A DNA stretch of 64,000 nucleotides from CAKUFA01 sp963618735. Lineage in GTDB: Bacteria > Bacillota > Clostridia > Christensenellales > Aristaeellaceae. Every line of letters begins with the position of its first letter. Positions within the stretch are counted from its first letter, which is position 1. The stretch covers positions 3,086 to 67,085 of the forward strand of contig CAVEUM010000012.1 of assembly GCA_963618735.1 (NCBI GenBank), read 5' to 3'. A program made the translations under genes and the position numbers. This document shows positions 8,901 through 17,072 of the stretch, piece after piece. Under the pieces are notes generated by a model. That model ran no database searches. It was given only the letters and a program-made list of their open reading frames with translations, and was not told where the DNA came from.

Positions 8901-10383
8901 GGCTCAGGGAGTCCACCACCGTGCCGCCCTGCAGCCTCACGGCGCCGATTTCAATCACGCGCGCGATGTTGGTATTCAATCCGGTAGACTCAAAGTCCAG
9001 CACCACAATGGGCGAATCAAAGTCATATTCCGTGGCATTGTTCACCACAGGGACCTCGTCAATCAAATAGCCCTCGCAGCCTGGAATAAGTTTGATATCC
9101 TTGCCTTTAACAGCATTAAACGCTGCAGGGAAAGCCTGCACCACGCCGTGATCCGTAATAGCCACTGCAGGGTGTCCCCACTTGATGGCTCGCTTGATCA
9201 GTTCGTCTGCCGGGGTCAGAGCATCCATGGTGGACATGTTGGTATGCATGTGCAGCTCGATGCGCTTCTCCTCAGCAGTGTCCATCCGCTCGATTTTCTC
9301 CATAGGCACCATGTCGCGCACGGAAATAGACAGCTCGTGGGCGAAGTTATCATACATGCACTCGCCGCGAATCTTCACATTGATGCCGCACTTGATCTGA
9401 TCCACCTTGTCCATAACGGCCTGCCGTTCCTCGGCGGTGATGGGTGCGGGGGCTTCATTATCGTTCTTTTTAGCGAAGCGGTTACGGTAGCGCATGAACA
9501 CCTTGCAGAGGATGGACGAGGTGTAGTCGGTAACGGCGAAGGTGACCAGCATCAACTCGCCGCCCTTCAGCTCCTTGGACTCCACCTTGAAAATGTCGCC
9601 CTGTACCACCACCAGGCCGCTGTCGGCAGTCAGCTCCTTCATTTCTACAGGACGGTCGGCAATGCTGCGGCCAAGGATTGCCTTGCCCAACACATGATCC
9701 GTCATTTGCGGCATCATGCTTGGCTTCTTTGCCGGCTCCTTCGCTTCCTGCGGTTCCTTCTTTTCACGAGGAACAGACGGCTTGCGCTCCGCATGCGACT
9801 TTTCCGCCGTCTTATTCTCCATAGCGCGAAGCTGCGCGGTGGTCACCATCATGGCCTGCTCACGGGCACGTTCCTCACGAATCGCATTCAGCCGTGCTTC
9901 CTGGTCGCCGGAGACAGTCAGCTCTACCCTGACCTCTGCGCTGAAAATGTCCTTCACTGCCTGAGCAAGGCGTCCAGCCACATTCTGACGGGACATGTAT
10001 TCCAGGGAAAAATCGTCTGGGAAGGTCAGGGTAATGCGGTCTCCCTCACAGCGCCAGTCAATCTGATCCATCCAGGATACAGAAGAAGGATAATTCCGCT
10101 TGAGGAAGTCCACCAGCACCTGCTTATAATCGGCAATGTTCGCGAGAAAATCGTCCTTCAATTCCGGACTGACCACCCGAAGTGCCAGCGGAAATTTGGG
10201 GAAAATCCGCTGCAGGACGGTTTTCATTTTCAGAAATGTTTTTTCTTCTACCAGCACCTTGCTCCGAAAGGTGATATAAGCCTTGTTCTGCTGACGATCA
10301 TAAATAACCGTTGGCGATGTAAGCTGGTCTTTCAGGTGAGGTAATTCTTTGGTAATCTCGCCGAGCAAATCCTCATAACTCAT
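5962..10383 (-). CDS. polC: DNA polymerase III PolC, Gram-positive replicative polymerase
   Basis: 1473 residues from ATG 10383, which has a strong AAGGAGG Shine-Dalgarno; an in-frame extension upstream to 10500 would be implausible because it contains promoter and leader. Order of parts: N-terminal domains, OB fold, PHP domain part 1 (HMHTNMSTMDALT), inserted DEDDh 3'-5' exonuclease (VVLDFESTGL), PHP part 2 (TGDVHFLDP), palm (VPDIDLNFANEY), zinc-binding CKHC...CPIC, and a C-terminal part with GHAVAYVTMA. This is the diagnostic PolC layout, with proofreading in the same chain. Its promoter is at 10523-10551, with a leader of about 130 bases. Confidence 0.97.
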   Translation of the reverse strand: MSYEDLLGEITKELPHLKDQLTSPTVIYDRQQNKAYITFRSKVLVEEKTFLKMKTVLQRIFPKFPLALRVVSPELKDDFLANIADYKQVLVDFLKRNYPSSVSWMDQIDWRCEGDRITLTFPDDFSLEYMSRQNVAGRLAQAVKDIFSAEVRVELTVSGDQEARLNAIREERAREQAMMVTTAQLRAMENKTAEKSHAERKPSVPREKKEPQEAKEPAKKPSMMPQMTDHVLGKAILGRSIADRPVEMKELTADSGLVVVQGDIFKVESKELKGGELMLVTFAVTDYTSSILCKVFMRYRNRFAKKNDNEAPAPITAEERQAVMDKVDQIKCGINVKIRGECMYDNFAHELSISVRDMVPMEKIERMDTAEEKRIELHMHTNMSTMDALTPADELIKRAIKWGHPAVAITDHGVVQAFPAAFNAVKGKDIKLIPGCEGYLIDEVPVVNNATEYDFDSPIVVLDFESTGLNTNIARVIEIGAVRLQGGTVVDSLSLLVNPKQPLAEKITNITGITDMMLADKETAETAIPKLMDFIGDCPIAAHNASFDAALLKAELRRLNIQWDGTVLDTLTMCRKMYPDMKSHKLGSLCKQLGVSLKNAHRAVHDATATALCLAKMYKECREKGMNTLADLNRQLQGGAIGESFHIILLVKTQKGMENLNRLVSIGHLEYFRRKPHMPKAMIQKYREGLIVGSACEAGELFRAVLAGESWEKLKKIASFYDYLEIQPIGNNAFLVRDGQVKDDEGLRDLNRTIVKLGEEMGLPVVATGDVHFLDPHNAINRAIIQAGQGFDDCDNQPPLYFKTTNEMLDEFSYLGKEKAHEVVIENPRKIADQVEQLRLFPKHPKGEDTFQPFWPDAADNIQNMSWGTAKEWYGDPLPEIVTKRLEKELNSIIGYGFATLYNIAERLVQRSLKDGYLVGSRGSVGSSFVACMCGITEVNALPPHYRCKHCHKGFFDVDKSKYQVGVDLPDRDCPICGNPLTKDGFDIPFEVFLGFAGDKVPDIDLNFANEYQSRAHHQVVELFGEGHVFRAGTVGTLADKTAYGYVSKYLEERHIQCGNTEKERLVQGCVGVKRTTGQHPAGMVVVPKEYEIYQFTAVQHPADDPTAEFITTHFDFNSMHDILVKLDCLGHLDPTMIHELGELTGVDFRDIPLDDPAVRSLFHSPEALGVTKEQIDCTTGTFGIPEFGTAFVRGMLDDTHPSTMEELIRISGLSHGTDVWLGNAQDIIRSGTATLKECVCCRDDIMNYLIDKGVEPKLSFTTMEAVRKGKGLKPEMEQAMLDHDVAPWFIESCKKIKYMFPKGHAVAYVTMALRIAWFKVHHPVAYYAAYFTVRGDGFNAATMIIDPDTCRAKIREIKDMEDATAKDKESQTALELVLEMNMRGIHFLPVDLYKSDVRKFKIEDGNLRCPFTSLGGLGESAAISIVAARDESPFLSVEDLKARGHVGNGVVDLLRTHGSLEGLSETSQISMF

Positions 10384-10522
10384 AGCATTCCTCCTTGCTC
10401 GCGTTCGAAGGGGAACAAATGTGCCATCCAGTAAGGTGCAAAATAAAATCGAAACCACTCTCGCGGGAAGGATGGCTGTCTGCAACTGGATAAGAACCAA
10501 TCAAACGTCCTTTGCGTCCGTC

Positions 10523-10551
10523 ATTATAACATGAAGCAAAAGCGCGGTCAA
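10523..10551 (-). promoter_or_regulatory. polC promoter
   Basis: On the minus strand, TTGACC (10551-10546), a 17-bp spacer and a perfect TATAAT (10528-10523). The leader to the polC ATG is about 130 bases. The intergenic region 10384-10734 therefore holds the polC leader, this promoter, an orphan terminator-like hairpin and the divergent promoter for the response regulator. Confidence 0.75.
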
Positions 10552-10579
10552 GGTGCGGAAAATCTGTCCGCTGATCGTG

Positions 10580-10616
10580 CGGGCAGCTGTCAAAGCCTGT
10601 TCCGCTGCCGTTTTTT
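10580..10616 (+). terminator. Terminator-like hairpin with T-run, no obvious gene upstream
   Basis: CGGGCAGC and GCTGCCG flank a 22-base loop and are followed by TTTTTT on the plus strand. It lies between two divergent promoters, so a short RNA from an unseen promoter, or chance, are both possible. Confidence 0.35.
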
Positions 10617-10670
10617 CCTCTGTTTGGCGCGCGATTGAAATTATTTTGTAACAATTTTATTGCATTTCTC

Positions 10671-10699
10671 TTGCAATTATTCATATTTTGTCGTACAAT
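10671..10699 (+). promoter_or_regulatory. Promoter of the response regulator operon
   Basis: TTGCAA (10671-10676), 17-bp spacer, TACAAT (10694-10699). An AAAGGAG Shine-Dalgarno precedes the ATG at 10735. Confidence 0.65.
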
Positions 10700-10734
10700 C
10701 TAAACAGACTCAAAATGAGTAAAGGAGTGTTTGC

Positions 10735-11427
10735 ATGGGCAAGCGCATTCTGCTGGTGGATGATGAGCCGTTGATCCTCAAAGGCTTGAAGTATACGCTG
10801 GAGCAGGAAGATTATGAAACCGAAAGCGCCATGGACGGCGAGGAAGCCCTGGAAAAATTTTTCAGTCAGAGTTTCGACCTGATTCTGCTGGACGTGATGC
10901 TTCCGAAGCTGGATGGGTTGAGCGTGTGCCAGCGCATCCGTGAGCATAGCAATGTTCCAATTATTATGCTGACCGCCAAGGGCGAAGATATGGACAAAAT
11001 CCTTGGCCTGGAATACGGCGCAGACGACTATATGACCAAGCCCTTTAACATTCTGGAGGTTAAGGCACGGATTAAGACCATTCTGCGCCGTGCGGGAAAT
11101 ACCGTCACGGAGGAAAAGAAGGTTATCCGCGTGCGCGATCTGGAAGTTAATCTGCTGAAGCGCACCGTGACCCTGGGCGGCAAGGAAGTCCGTCTGACCG
11201 CCAAAGAATTCGACCTTCTGCACATGTTTATCACCAACCGCGGCAAGGTTTTCAGTCGTGAAGAAATGCTGGAGAACGTGTGGAAGTATGACTATGCCGG
11301 TGAGGATCGCACGGTAGACGTCCACATCCGCCGCCTGCGCGAAAAGATCGAGCGCAACACCGCCGAGCCGGAGTTTATCCTCACGAAATGGGGAGTTGGT
11401 TACTATTTCACCGATAAAGAAGACTAA
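10735..11427 (+). CDS. OmpR/PhoB-family response regulator
   Basis: 230 residues. The receiver domain (about 1-120) has the acidic pair in LLVDDEP, phospho-acceptor Asp in LILLDVMLP, a Thr in MLTAKG and Lys in YMTKPF. The C-terminal winged helix (about 130-226) shows LTAKEFDLL and the DNA-recognition segment DRTVDVHIRRLREKI. It should bind DNA as a dimer once phosphorylated by the kinase encoded next. The kinase frame begins inside its last codons, so translation is coupled. Likely targets include the downstream lipoproteins and HtrA, given their position. Confidence 0.93.
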   Translation: MGKRILLVDDEPLILKGLKYTLEQEDYETESAMDGEEALEKFFSQSFDLILLDVMLPKLDGLSVCQRIREHSNVPIIMLTAKGEDMDKILGLEYGADDYMTKPFNILEVKARIKTILRRAGNTVTEEKKVIRVRDLEVNLLKRTVTLGGKEVRLTAKEFDLLHMFITNRGKVFSREEMLENVWKYDYAGEDRTVDVHIRRLREKIERNTAEPEFILTKWGVGYYFTDKED

Positions 11428-12877
11428 ACATCGCCCGCTGAGCAGTATACGCTGGAAGATTCTTCTGGCGTTTTTGCTCATTGTGGGGATTTCCTTCGTC
11501 ATCATGCTTTCCTCGCTGACGGGTTTGGTCAGCAATTATCTATTCACACAGCGCACCCGTCAGGACAGCCTTTCTGTTGAGAAGCTGGCTACGACGCTTG
11601 CGCCTCTTTTTGAGTCTGCCTCTTCCGATTCCCTGAATGAAGAGCTCGCTTCCTCTGCAGGGGAAATGGGCGGCAGACTGTTGATTGTGGATCAAAGCGG
11701 CAAGGTACAGTATGACAGCTTTTCCCTGCTGTTCGGCTCTCGGCTGGAATTGCCCGAAGTCATTTCCGTTTTGGCCAGCGGAGAAAGTACCGCCTATGGT
11801 ATTCATTCCCTGAGCGGTGATGATACCATGAATACTACCGATGGCGCTACCACCCACGTATCCTACTGTGCGGCAAAGCTAACGGGCACTAGCGGCACCC
11901 TTGGCGCGCTTGTTTTCGTCAGCCCTGTGGAAGAACTGATTGAAAGCCTTTCCAGTGTAGAAAAACAGATGACCACCGCCTTTGCCGTGGTGGCCGCCGC
12001 CGCGCTTATGGTTGCACTGATTTTCTCCCGCGTACTGACCAGGCCCATTGTTACGCTCACCGCCACCCTGCAGAAAATGGGTCACGGCGACTTAAGCGTT
12101 CGCGTACCTGTGAAGGGCTCGGGTGAATTGCGTGAAATGGCCGTCAGCTACAACACCATGGCGGAGCAGCTGGAATCTCTGGACAAAAGCCGTAATCAGT
12201 TCGTGTCCAATGCATCCCATGAATTGAAAACACCGCTGACCACCATGAAGATTCTGCTGGAAAGCCTCATTTACCAGCCCGACATGCCGCAGGAATTGCG
12301 GACGGAATTCATGCAGGACATGGATCACGAGATTGACCGCCTCAGCGGCATTGTGACCGACCTGCTGACCCTGACCCGCATGGATGACCACAAGATGGAG
12401 CTTCATCCGGAGACCACCGACATTTCCCAGCTGACGGAAGAAAACCTCCGTCTGCTGCAACCCATGGCTGCCAAGCGCAATCAGACCCTCCACGGCGATA
12501 TCGTTCCCGGGATTATGGCAGATGTCGATGCTTCCAAGATGAGTCAGGTCTTCTACAACCTGATTGAAAACGCCCTCAAGTACACCCCCGACGGAGGCAC
12601 AGTCAATGTGTCCCTTGTGCGCGATGGCGAGCAGCTTTTGTGGCGCGTGCGTGACAATGGTGTGGGCATCCCGGCGGAGGATCTTCCTCACATTTTTGAG
12701 CGTTTCTACCGTGTGGACAAAGCCCGAAGCCGCGACACAGGCGGCACAGGACTGGGGCTGTCCATCGTCAGGCAGATTACCGCCCTGCATGGCGGTGAAA
12801 TCACCGTGAAGAGCACCCTGGGGCAAGGCTCTGTTTTCTCCCTTACACTGCCCCTGAAGGAGGACGTGCACTCATGA
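11396..12877 (+). CDS. Transmembrane sensor histidine kinase with HAMP domain
   Basis: 493 residues from a TTG at 11396, overlapping the regulator by 32 bases; no ATG lies in frame nearby, and GGGGAG sits directly before the TTG. Two membrane segments (about 22-45 and 190-212) bracket an extracellular domain of about 145 residues. A HAMP linker, the phospho-acceptor His in SNASHELKTPL, and the ATPase N, G1 and G2 boxes (NLIENALKYT, DNGVGIP, GTGLGLSIV) follow. The extracellular domain gives no ligand. It overlaps the next lipoprotein gene by 4 bases, suggesting the lipoproteins are functionally tied to the kinase. Confidence 0.93.
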   Translation: MVTISPIKKTKHRPLSSIRWKILLAFLLIVGISFVIMLSSLTGLVSNYLFTQRTRQDSLSVEKLATTLAPLFESASSDSLNEELASSAGEMGGRLLIVDQSGKVQYDSFSLLFGSRLELPEVISVLASGESTAYGIHSLSGDDTMNTTDGATTHVSYCAAKLTGTSGTLGALVFVSPVEELIESLSSVEKQMTTAFAVVAAAALMVALIFSRVLTRPIVTLTATLQKMGHGDLSVRVPVKGSGELREMAVSYNTMAEQLESLDKSRNQFVSNASHELKTPLTTMKILLESLIYQPDMPQELRTEFMQDMDHEIDRLSGIVTDLLTLTRMDDHKMELHPETTDISQLTEENLRLLQPMAAKRNQTLHGDIVPGIMADVDASKMSQVFYNLIENALKYTPDGGTVNVSLVRDGEQLLWRVRDNGVGIPAEDLPHIFERFYRVDKARSRDTGGTGLGLSIVRQITALHGGEITVKSTLGQGSVFSLTLPLKEDVHS

Positions 12878-13863
12878 AGCGGCTATGCTTATTGCTCCTG
12901 TGCTGTCTGCTTCTCAGCGGCTGTGCCGTCAATTCGGCCAATTCCAACCTGAATGCAACAGCGGTGCCCGGCACATCCCCCATTCTGCCTGAAGTGCAGC
13001 CTGCCGAAAGTCTTTCCTCCACCCACGATGCCCTCCTCTATTACCGCTACTATGATGAGCCTTACCTGGCGGCCGAGCGGCGGACGATTACCCAGTCCCC
13101 TACCCAGGCCTATGAGATGGTGCTGCTCACTGCCCTGGTTTCCGGCCCCAGTGGGCGGAACGATTGCCTGACCTCACTTTTCCCTGAAGGAACGCAGGTG
13201 CTTTCCACTGCCAAACAGGGTCGCACACTTTTTGTGACGTTGAGCCAGGAAATAATGGATCCTTACACGGACGAAGATGCTTCCATCAGCAGTGAAACCG
13301 CCGCATCGGAGTCCATTCTCCGCAGGCAGCTGTGCATGCAAAGCCTTGTCGCCACCGTAACGGAAAACTGTGACGTGGATGATGTGCAGATTCTTGTTGA
13401 GCAAAGCGGCAATTCAGCGGAAAGCATGCGCATGAAGCAGACGTATTTTCTGACCACCAGTGATGAGACCCTTTTAACCGCGCCGCAGACCCGTCAGGAA
13501 AACCTGATTCTCAGCCCCGAGAACGTGCTGAATGTCATCCTGAACAAGTGGGAAATGCAGGATTGGAGTCGTCTGTACCGTTACATGGCTTCCACCGATT
13601 CCTCCAGCGGCGAGGCACTGATGAGCCAGAGTGAGTTTGCTTCTGCCATGTCTGCCCTTCCCCAGCTCACAGGATTCACCTTTGAGGGCGGAAGCATCAG
13701 CACCGATGGGTGCTATGCCACCTACACCCTGAACGTAACCCTGCGTGTATCTGACGGCCAGACAGTCACTCGCACCGGTCGTGTCGTTCGGCTCTGCCGC
13801 GAAAATGACTGCTGGAAGATTACCTACAGTCAACTGACTGACTGGCTGGAGGGCGTATCATGA
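12874..13863 (+). CDS. GerMN-domain lipoprotein with C-terminal NTF2-like domain
   Basis: 329 residues. The lipobox LLSGC gives a lipid-modified Cys17 and surface anchoring. Residues about 45-190 resemble one GerMN (sporulation/germination) module: a YYRYYDEPYL strand, a helix ending in LVSGPSG and a TLFVTLSQE strand. Residues about 215-329 look like a small NTF2/SnoaL-type domain, with ILNKWEMQDWSRLYRYM at its start. GerMN modules in LpqB and GerM act at the envelope without known catalysis. The gene overlaps the kinase and the next lipoprotein by 4 bases on each side. Confidence 0.75.
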   Translation: MKRLCLLLLCCLLLSGCAVNSANSNLNATAVPGTSPILPEVQPAESLSSTHDALLYYRYYDEPYLAAERRTITQSPTQAYEMVLLTALVSGPSGRNDCLTSLFPEGTQVLSTAKQGRTLFVTLSQEIMDPYTDEDASISSETAASESILRRQLCMQSLVATVTENCDVDDVQILVEQSGNSAESMRMKQTYFLTTSDETLLTAPQTRQENLILSPENVLNVILNKWEMQDWSRLYRYMASTDSSSGEALMSQSEFASAMSALPQLTGFTFEGGSISTDGCYATYTLNVTLRVSDGQTVTRTGRVVRLCRENDCWKITYSQLTDWLEGVS

Positions 13864-15377
13864 AAAAACTTCGATTGATGCTCTGCCTGTTGCTCGCGCT
13901 GAGCTTGTGCGGCTGTTCCTCCACCCAACCTGTTGATACCGCCGCCACCCTTCCTCCTGCTGAAACAGCCTTTGAAGCACCCGTTGGCGATGGCGGCATG
14001 CGGTATACCACCCAGGCAGCGCTTTATCTGCCCAGTCTTGATGATCAGCGGCTCCTCTGCCGCTACGTGTCCGTATCTCTGCGGCATGATACGCACCCTG
14101 CTCAAACCATCGTGCAGGCGCTGCTGAACTATGCAGGGGACGATACCGTGCATTCCCTGGGCAATGGCACGCAGCTGACCCTTTACGGTCAGAATCCCGT
14201 AGAGATCGCCGGTGGTGTTTGCACAGTGGATCTGACCTCTTCTGCCCTGATTCTCGATGACGAGGCCCTGTATACGGCCTGTCTTGCCATTTCCACCACC
14301 CTGTGTGCCCTGAGTGACATTCAGGCAGTGAACGTTCTGGTAGCCGATCAGGCCATCAGCATGGACATTTCCGGTAACCTGCCCATGGGCACCCTGCGAG
14401 GACATTCCGGTGAGGATCTGACGCTATTGTGGGAGCAGATGGAAGCCCGCCGTACGCCTTTGGGCGGAGATGCCTCCTCTGTGCCTGTAACCACCATGGC
14501 CACCCTTTACTTCCCCTTAGACGACGGAAGCGGTGTGATTCCCGAAACGCGAACGCTTACCTTCCCCGGACAGACCCCGCAGCAGCTTGCTGCTTCTCTC
14601 ATGACCGCCCTGAGTGATGGTGCCCAGTATGTTTCCGGCACCGCCGCCATGCCCGTGCTGGACGACCTGATGACCACATCTCCTCAGGTTTCGGACATGA
14701 TGGAAGGCGGTCGTTTGGTAACGCTGAACTTCGTAGACGACCTGGAAGACCAACTGAGTGATTACGGCATCCCGCTGAACTGCTTTATCGCATCGATAGC
14801 TGATACGCTGATGAGCTTTATCCCCTCGGTAACCGCAGTGACCATGCACGTTGGCTCTGACCTGTTGATGCAGGTGACAAGCCTCGAAGGAGGAACCATC
14901 AACTTCAACGATGGCATCATCCGCCGAACAGCCTTTGAGGAATTCCTGATGGATCAGGTCAACATTTATCTTGCAAAAGATGACAAGCTGACGGCCGTTA
15001 CCAGAACGCTTCCTGCCGGCGAAACGTCCTCTCCGCGTGTTCTTCTGCAAAAGCTCGTGCAGGGTCCAACCTCCGCCGAGCGCTCCTCCGGCATTGAAAA
15101 CGTGCTTCCCGTAGAGCTCAGCAATGCTGACATTTTGGGACTTAGTCTGGAGGATGATACGCTGATTATCAACCTGTCCGCCCACGCGGCAGAAGCAATC
15201 CGCCAGGCAGGCAGCGACCGTGAACAGCTCAGCTGCTACAGCATTGTGAACACCATGTGCAAAGCAAAGGGACTTCGGCGGGTCGTTTTCTTCTTTGATG
15301 GCGCTTCTGTGGATCAATTAGGCGGTACCCTGTACTGGAGCGGTGAGTTCCTCTACTGCCCCGGGCTCATTGAGTAA
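13860..15377 (+). CDS. Lipoprotein with about three GerMN-like modules
   Basis: 505 residues. Signal peptide with lipobox LSLCGC. I see three consecutive GerMN-like modules at about 55-190, 210-345 and 350-500, each with an initial Leu/Tyr-rich strand (ALYLPS, ATLYFPL, VNIYLAKD), a helix with LLN/LMTAL/LVQGP and a later strand (CTVDLTS, VTLNFVD, LIINLSA). The third is the most canonical. It probably works with the preceding lipoprotein and the kinase at the outer membrane-leaflet/wall interface. A long inverted repeat follows the stop at 15409-15461. Confidence 0.7.
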   Translation: MKKLRLMLCLLLALSLCGCSSTQPVDTAATLPPAETAFEAPVGDGGMRYTTQAALYLPSLDDQRLLCRYVSVSLRHDTHPAQTIVQALLNYAGDDTVHSLGNGTQLTLYGQNPVEIAGGVCTVDLTSSALILDDEALYTACLAISTTLCALSDIQAVNVLVADQAISMDISGNLPMGTLRGHSGEDLTLLWEQMEARRTPLGGDASSVPVTTMATLYFPLDDGSGVIPETRTLTFPGQTPQQLAASLMTALSDGAQYVSGTAAMPVLDDLMTTSPQVSDMMEGGRLVTLNFVDDLEDQLSDYGIPLNCFIASIADTLMSFIPSVTAVTMHVGSDLLMQVTSLEGGTINFNDGIIRRTAFEEFLMDQVNIYLAKDDKLTAVTRTLPAGETSSPRVLLQKLVQGPTSAERSSGIENVLPVELSNADILGLSLEDDTLIINLSAHAAEAIRQAGSDREQLSCYSIVNTMCKAKGLRRVVFFFDGASVDQLGGTLYWSGEFLYCPGLIE

Positions 15378-15408
15378 GGCTTCAAGCCCTTTTCAGCACG
15401 CCATTTTC

Positions 15409-15461
15409 ATCGCACAGCCTCTCACCTCGCCCCTGTGACGATTGGGTGATGGCTGTGCGAT
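15409..15461 (+). terminator. Long stem-loop after the GerMN operon
   Basis: ATCGCACAGCC pairs with GGCTGTGCGAT and an inner TCACC/GGTGA extends the stem; T-rich sequence (TTTACTTTTC) follows. Probable terminator separating htrA from the operon. Confidence 0.55.
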
Positions 15462-15498
15462 TTACTTTTCACTGAAAAAGGTGGATTTATTTTCAAAT

Positions 15499-15542
15499 GT
15501 TCATAATCCGTTCACGAGTATGTCAAAAAAGTCGATTATACT
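15499..15542 (+). promoter_or_regulatory. Candidate activator-dependent htrA promoter
   Basis: A TATACT -10 (15537-15542) has no good -35. In its place are two GTTCA direct repeats (15499-15503 and 15510-15514) with an 11-bp period, the spacing used by OmpR/PhoB-type regulators. Control by the response regulator at 10735 is an inference. Confidence 0.4.
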
Positions 15543-15547
15543 AACAT

Positions 15548-15585
15548 CATCAACCGAGAGGGAAGAACCTCAGAGAAGGTTGATG
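15548..15585 (+). promoter_or_regulatory. Stem-loop in the htrA leader
   Basis: CATCAACC pairs with GGTTGATG around an inner GAGG/CCTC pair, ending just before the AAAGGA Shine-Dalgarno of htrA. It could stabilise or gate the mRNA. Confidence 0.35.
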
Positions 15586-15603
15586 GGAAAGGAATGAACG
15601 ATC

Positions 15604-16896
15604 ATGAAAAAAGATCTTAAGTCTCGTATTGTTTCCTACAGTGCAATCGCGTTGGCTGGCATTATGCTCGGCAGCGGCATTACCATGGCTACCCATCCCA
15701 CCGCTCAGGCCGAAACGGATACCACCACGACCACTACTTCTTCTGTGGTGACCAGCCCCTTCACCGCGGCAGTCAGCGCCGTAAGGGACAGCGTGGTTGG
15801 CATCAGCAACTACCAGACGGTTCGCTACAGCACCTACGGCAATGGCAGCAGCGGCCTGTTTGGTTATGGCTACGGCAATGGCTATGGCTACGGCAACGGT
15901 TATGGCAGCAGCCAGGAGCAGGAAGTGCTCTCCGCTACCGGTTCCGGCGTGGTCGTCGGTGAAGGCGGCTACGTGCTGACGAATTACCACGTGGTGGAAG
16001 ACGCCAGCAGCCTGAAGGTCACTGTGGGTGATGATTCCTACGATGCAACGCTTGTTGCCTACGATGAGAACCTGGACATTGCCATTGTGCAGGCCTCTGA
16101 CCTGAACCTGCCTGCGGTTGCCCTGGGCGACAGTGATACCCTGCAAGTCGGCGACTGGGCCATTTGCATCGGCAATCCCCTGGGTGAACAGTTTGCCGGC
16201 ACGGTGACGGTTGGCATCGTTTCCGCCCTGAACCGTGAAGTTTCTTCTTCCTCCACTGACAAGTACGGCCGTAAGGAAACCACGGTAAACTCCATGATTC
16301 AGACCGACGCAGCCATTAACAGCGGCAACAGCGGCGGCGGCATGTTCAACACCAACGGTGAACTGATGGGCATCCCCACCTTGAAGTACACGGGCTCTGC
16401 TTACTCTGGCACCACGGTTGACGGCATCGGCATGTGCATCCCGATCAACGCTGCAAAGCCCCTGATTGAAGAGGTTCTGTCCGGCAAGGTAACTTCCTCC
16501 AGCAGCTCCACTTCTTCCGGCAACAGCACCACCAGCATGACCATGAGCCGTGCTCGCATGGGCATTTCCAGCTCCACCATGAACACTTCTCATCCCGCTG
16601 TATCCAACGGTACCCTGCCCAACGGCGCCTACGTTGCTGCAGTTGAGGACAATGGCCCTGCCGCAAAGGCCGGCATGCAGGTTGGCGATATCATCGTGGA
16701 TGTTGACGGCACTGTGATCACCTCCAGCACGCAGCTGCAGTCCGTGGTGTTCTCCCACTCTTCCGGCGACACCCTGACCGTGAAGGTCTACCGCGTGCCC
16801 GGTCTGGCCGACCTGGGCAGCAATGATGAGATTCCTGATGGCGAATACATCGACCTGACCGTCACCCTGGAAGTCATCGATGAGACCAATCAGTAA
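15604..16896 (+). CDS. htrA: HtrA/DegP-like membrane-anchored serine protease with PDZ domain
   Basis: 430 residues. One N-terminal membrane segment (about 10-30) anchors the protease outside the cell. Chymotrypsin-like triad: His129 (LTNYHVVED), Asp158 (ENLDIAIV) and Ser243 (NSGNSGGGMF). A Gly/Tyr/Asn low-complexity loop (GYGYGNGYGYGNGYG, about 87-101) is inserted before the first strand. A Ser/Thr linker leads to one PDZ domain (about 320-420). The family degrades or refolds misfolded exported proteins. Its position after the kinase-lipoprotein operon fits an envelope-stress role. A hairpin terminator follows. Confidence 0.93.
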   Translation: MKKDLKSRIVSYSAIALAGIMLGSGITMATHPTAQAETDTTTTTTSSVVTSPFTAAVSAVRDSVVGISNYQTVRYSTYGNGSSGLFGYGYGNGYGYGNGYGSSQEQEVLSATGSGVVVGEGGYVLTNYHVVEDASSLKVTVGDDSYDATLVAYDENLDIAIVQASDLNLPAVALGDSDTLQVGDWAICIGNPLGEQFAGTVTVGIVSALNREVSSSSTDKYGRKETTVNSMIQTDAAINSGNSGGGMFNTNGELMGIPTLKYTGSAYSGTTVDGIGMCIPINAAKPLIEEVLSGKVTSSSSSTSSGNSTTSMTMSRARMGISSSTMNTSHPAVSNGTLPNGAYVAAVEDNGPAAKAGMQVGDIIVDVDGTVITSSTQLQSVVFSHSSGDTLTVKVYRVPGLADLGSNDEIPDGEYIDLTVTLEVIDETNQ

Positions 16897-16916
16897 GATG
16901 CTGAATCCATAAATGA

Positions 16917-16958
16917 ACGCCCCGCACGGCTTGTCAGAAAGTCTTGCGGGGCGTCTTT
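16917..16958 (+). terminator. htrA terminator
   Basis: ACGCCCCGCA pairs with TGCGGGGCGT, followed by CTTTC; 20 bases after the htrA stop. Confidence 0.65.
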
Positions 16959-17022
16959 CATATAGAGCTTCTATGGACAGTCTTCTTCAAAGGAGACTGT
17001 CATGCTGGTGCGCTTATCAAAA

Positions 17023-17056
17023 ACGCACCGCCTGCGATCAAATGCAAGCGGTGCGT
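17023..17056 (-). terminator. galK terminator
   Basis: On the minus strand the stem ACGCACCGC...GCGGTGCGT is followed by TTTTTGAT. It lies 17 bases beyond the galK stop. Confidence 0.75.
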
Positions 17057-17072
17057 TCTTTGATTCCGTTGA

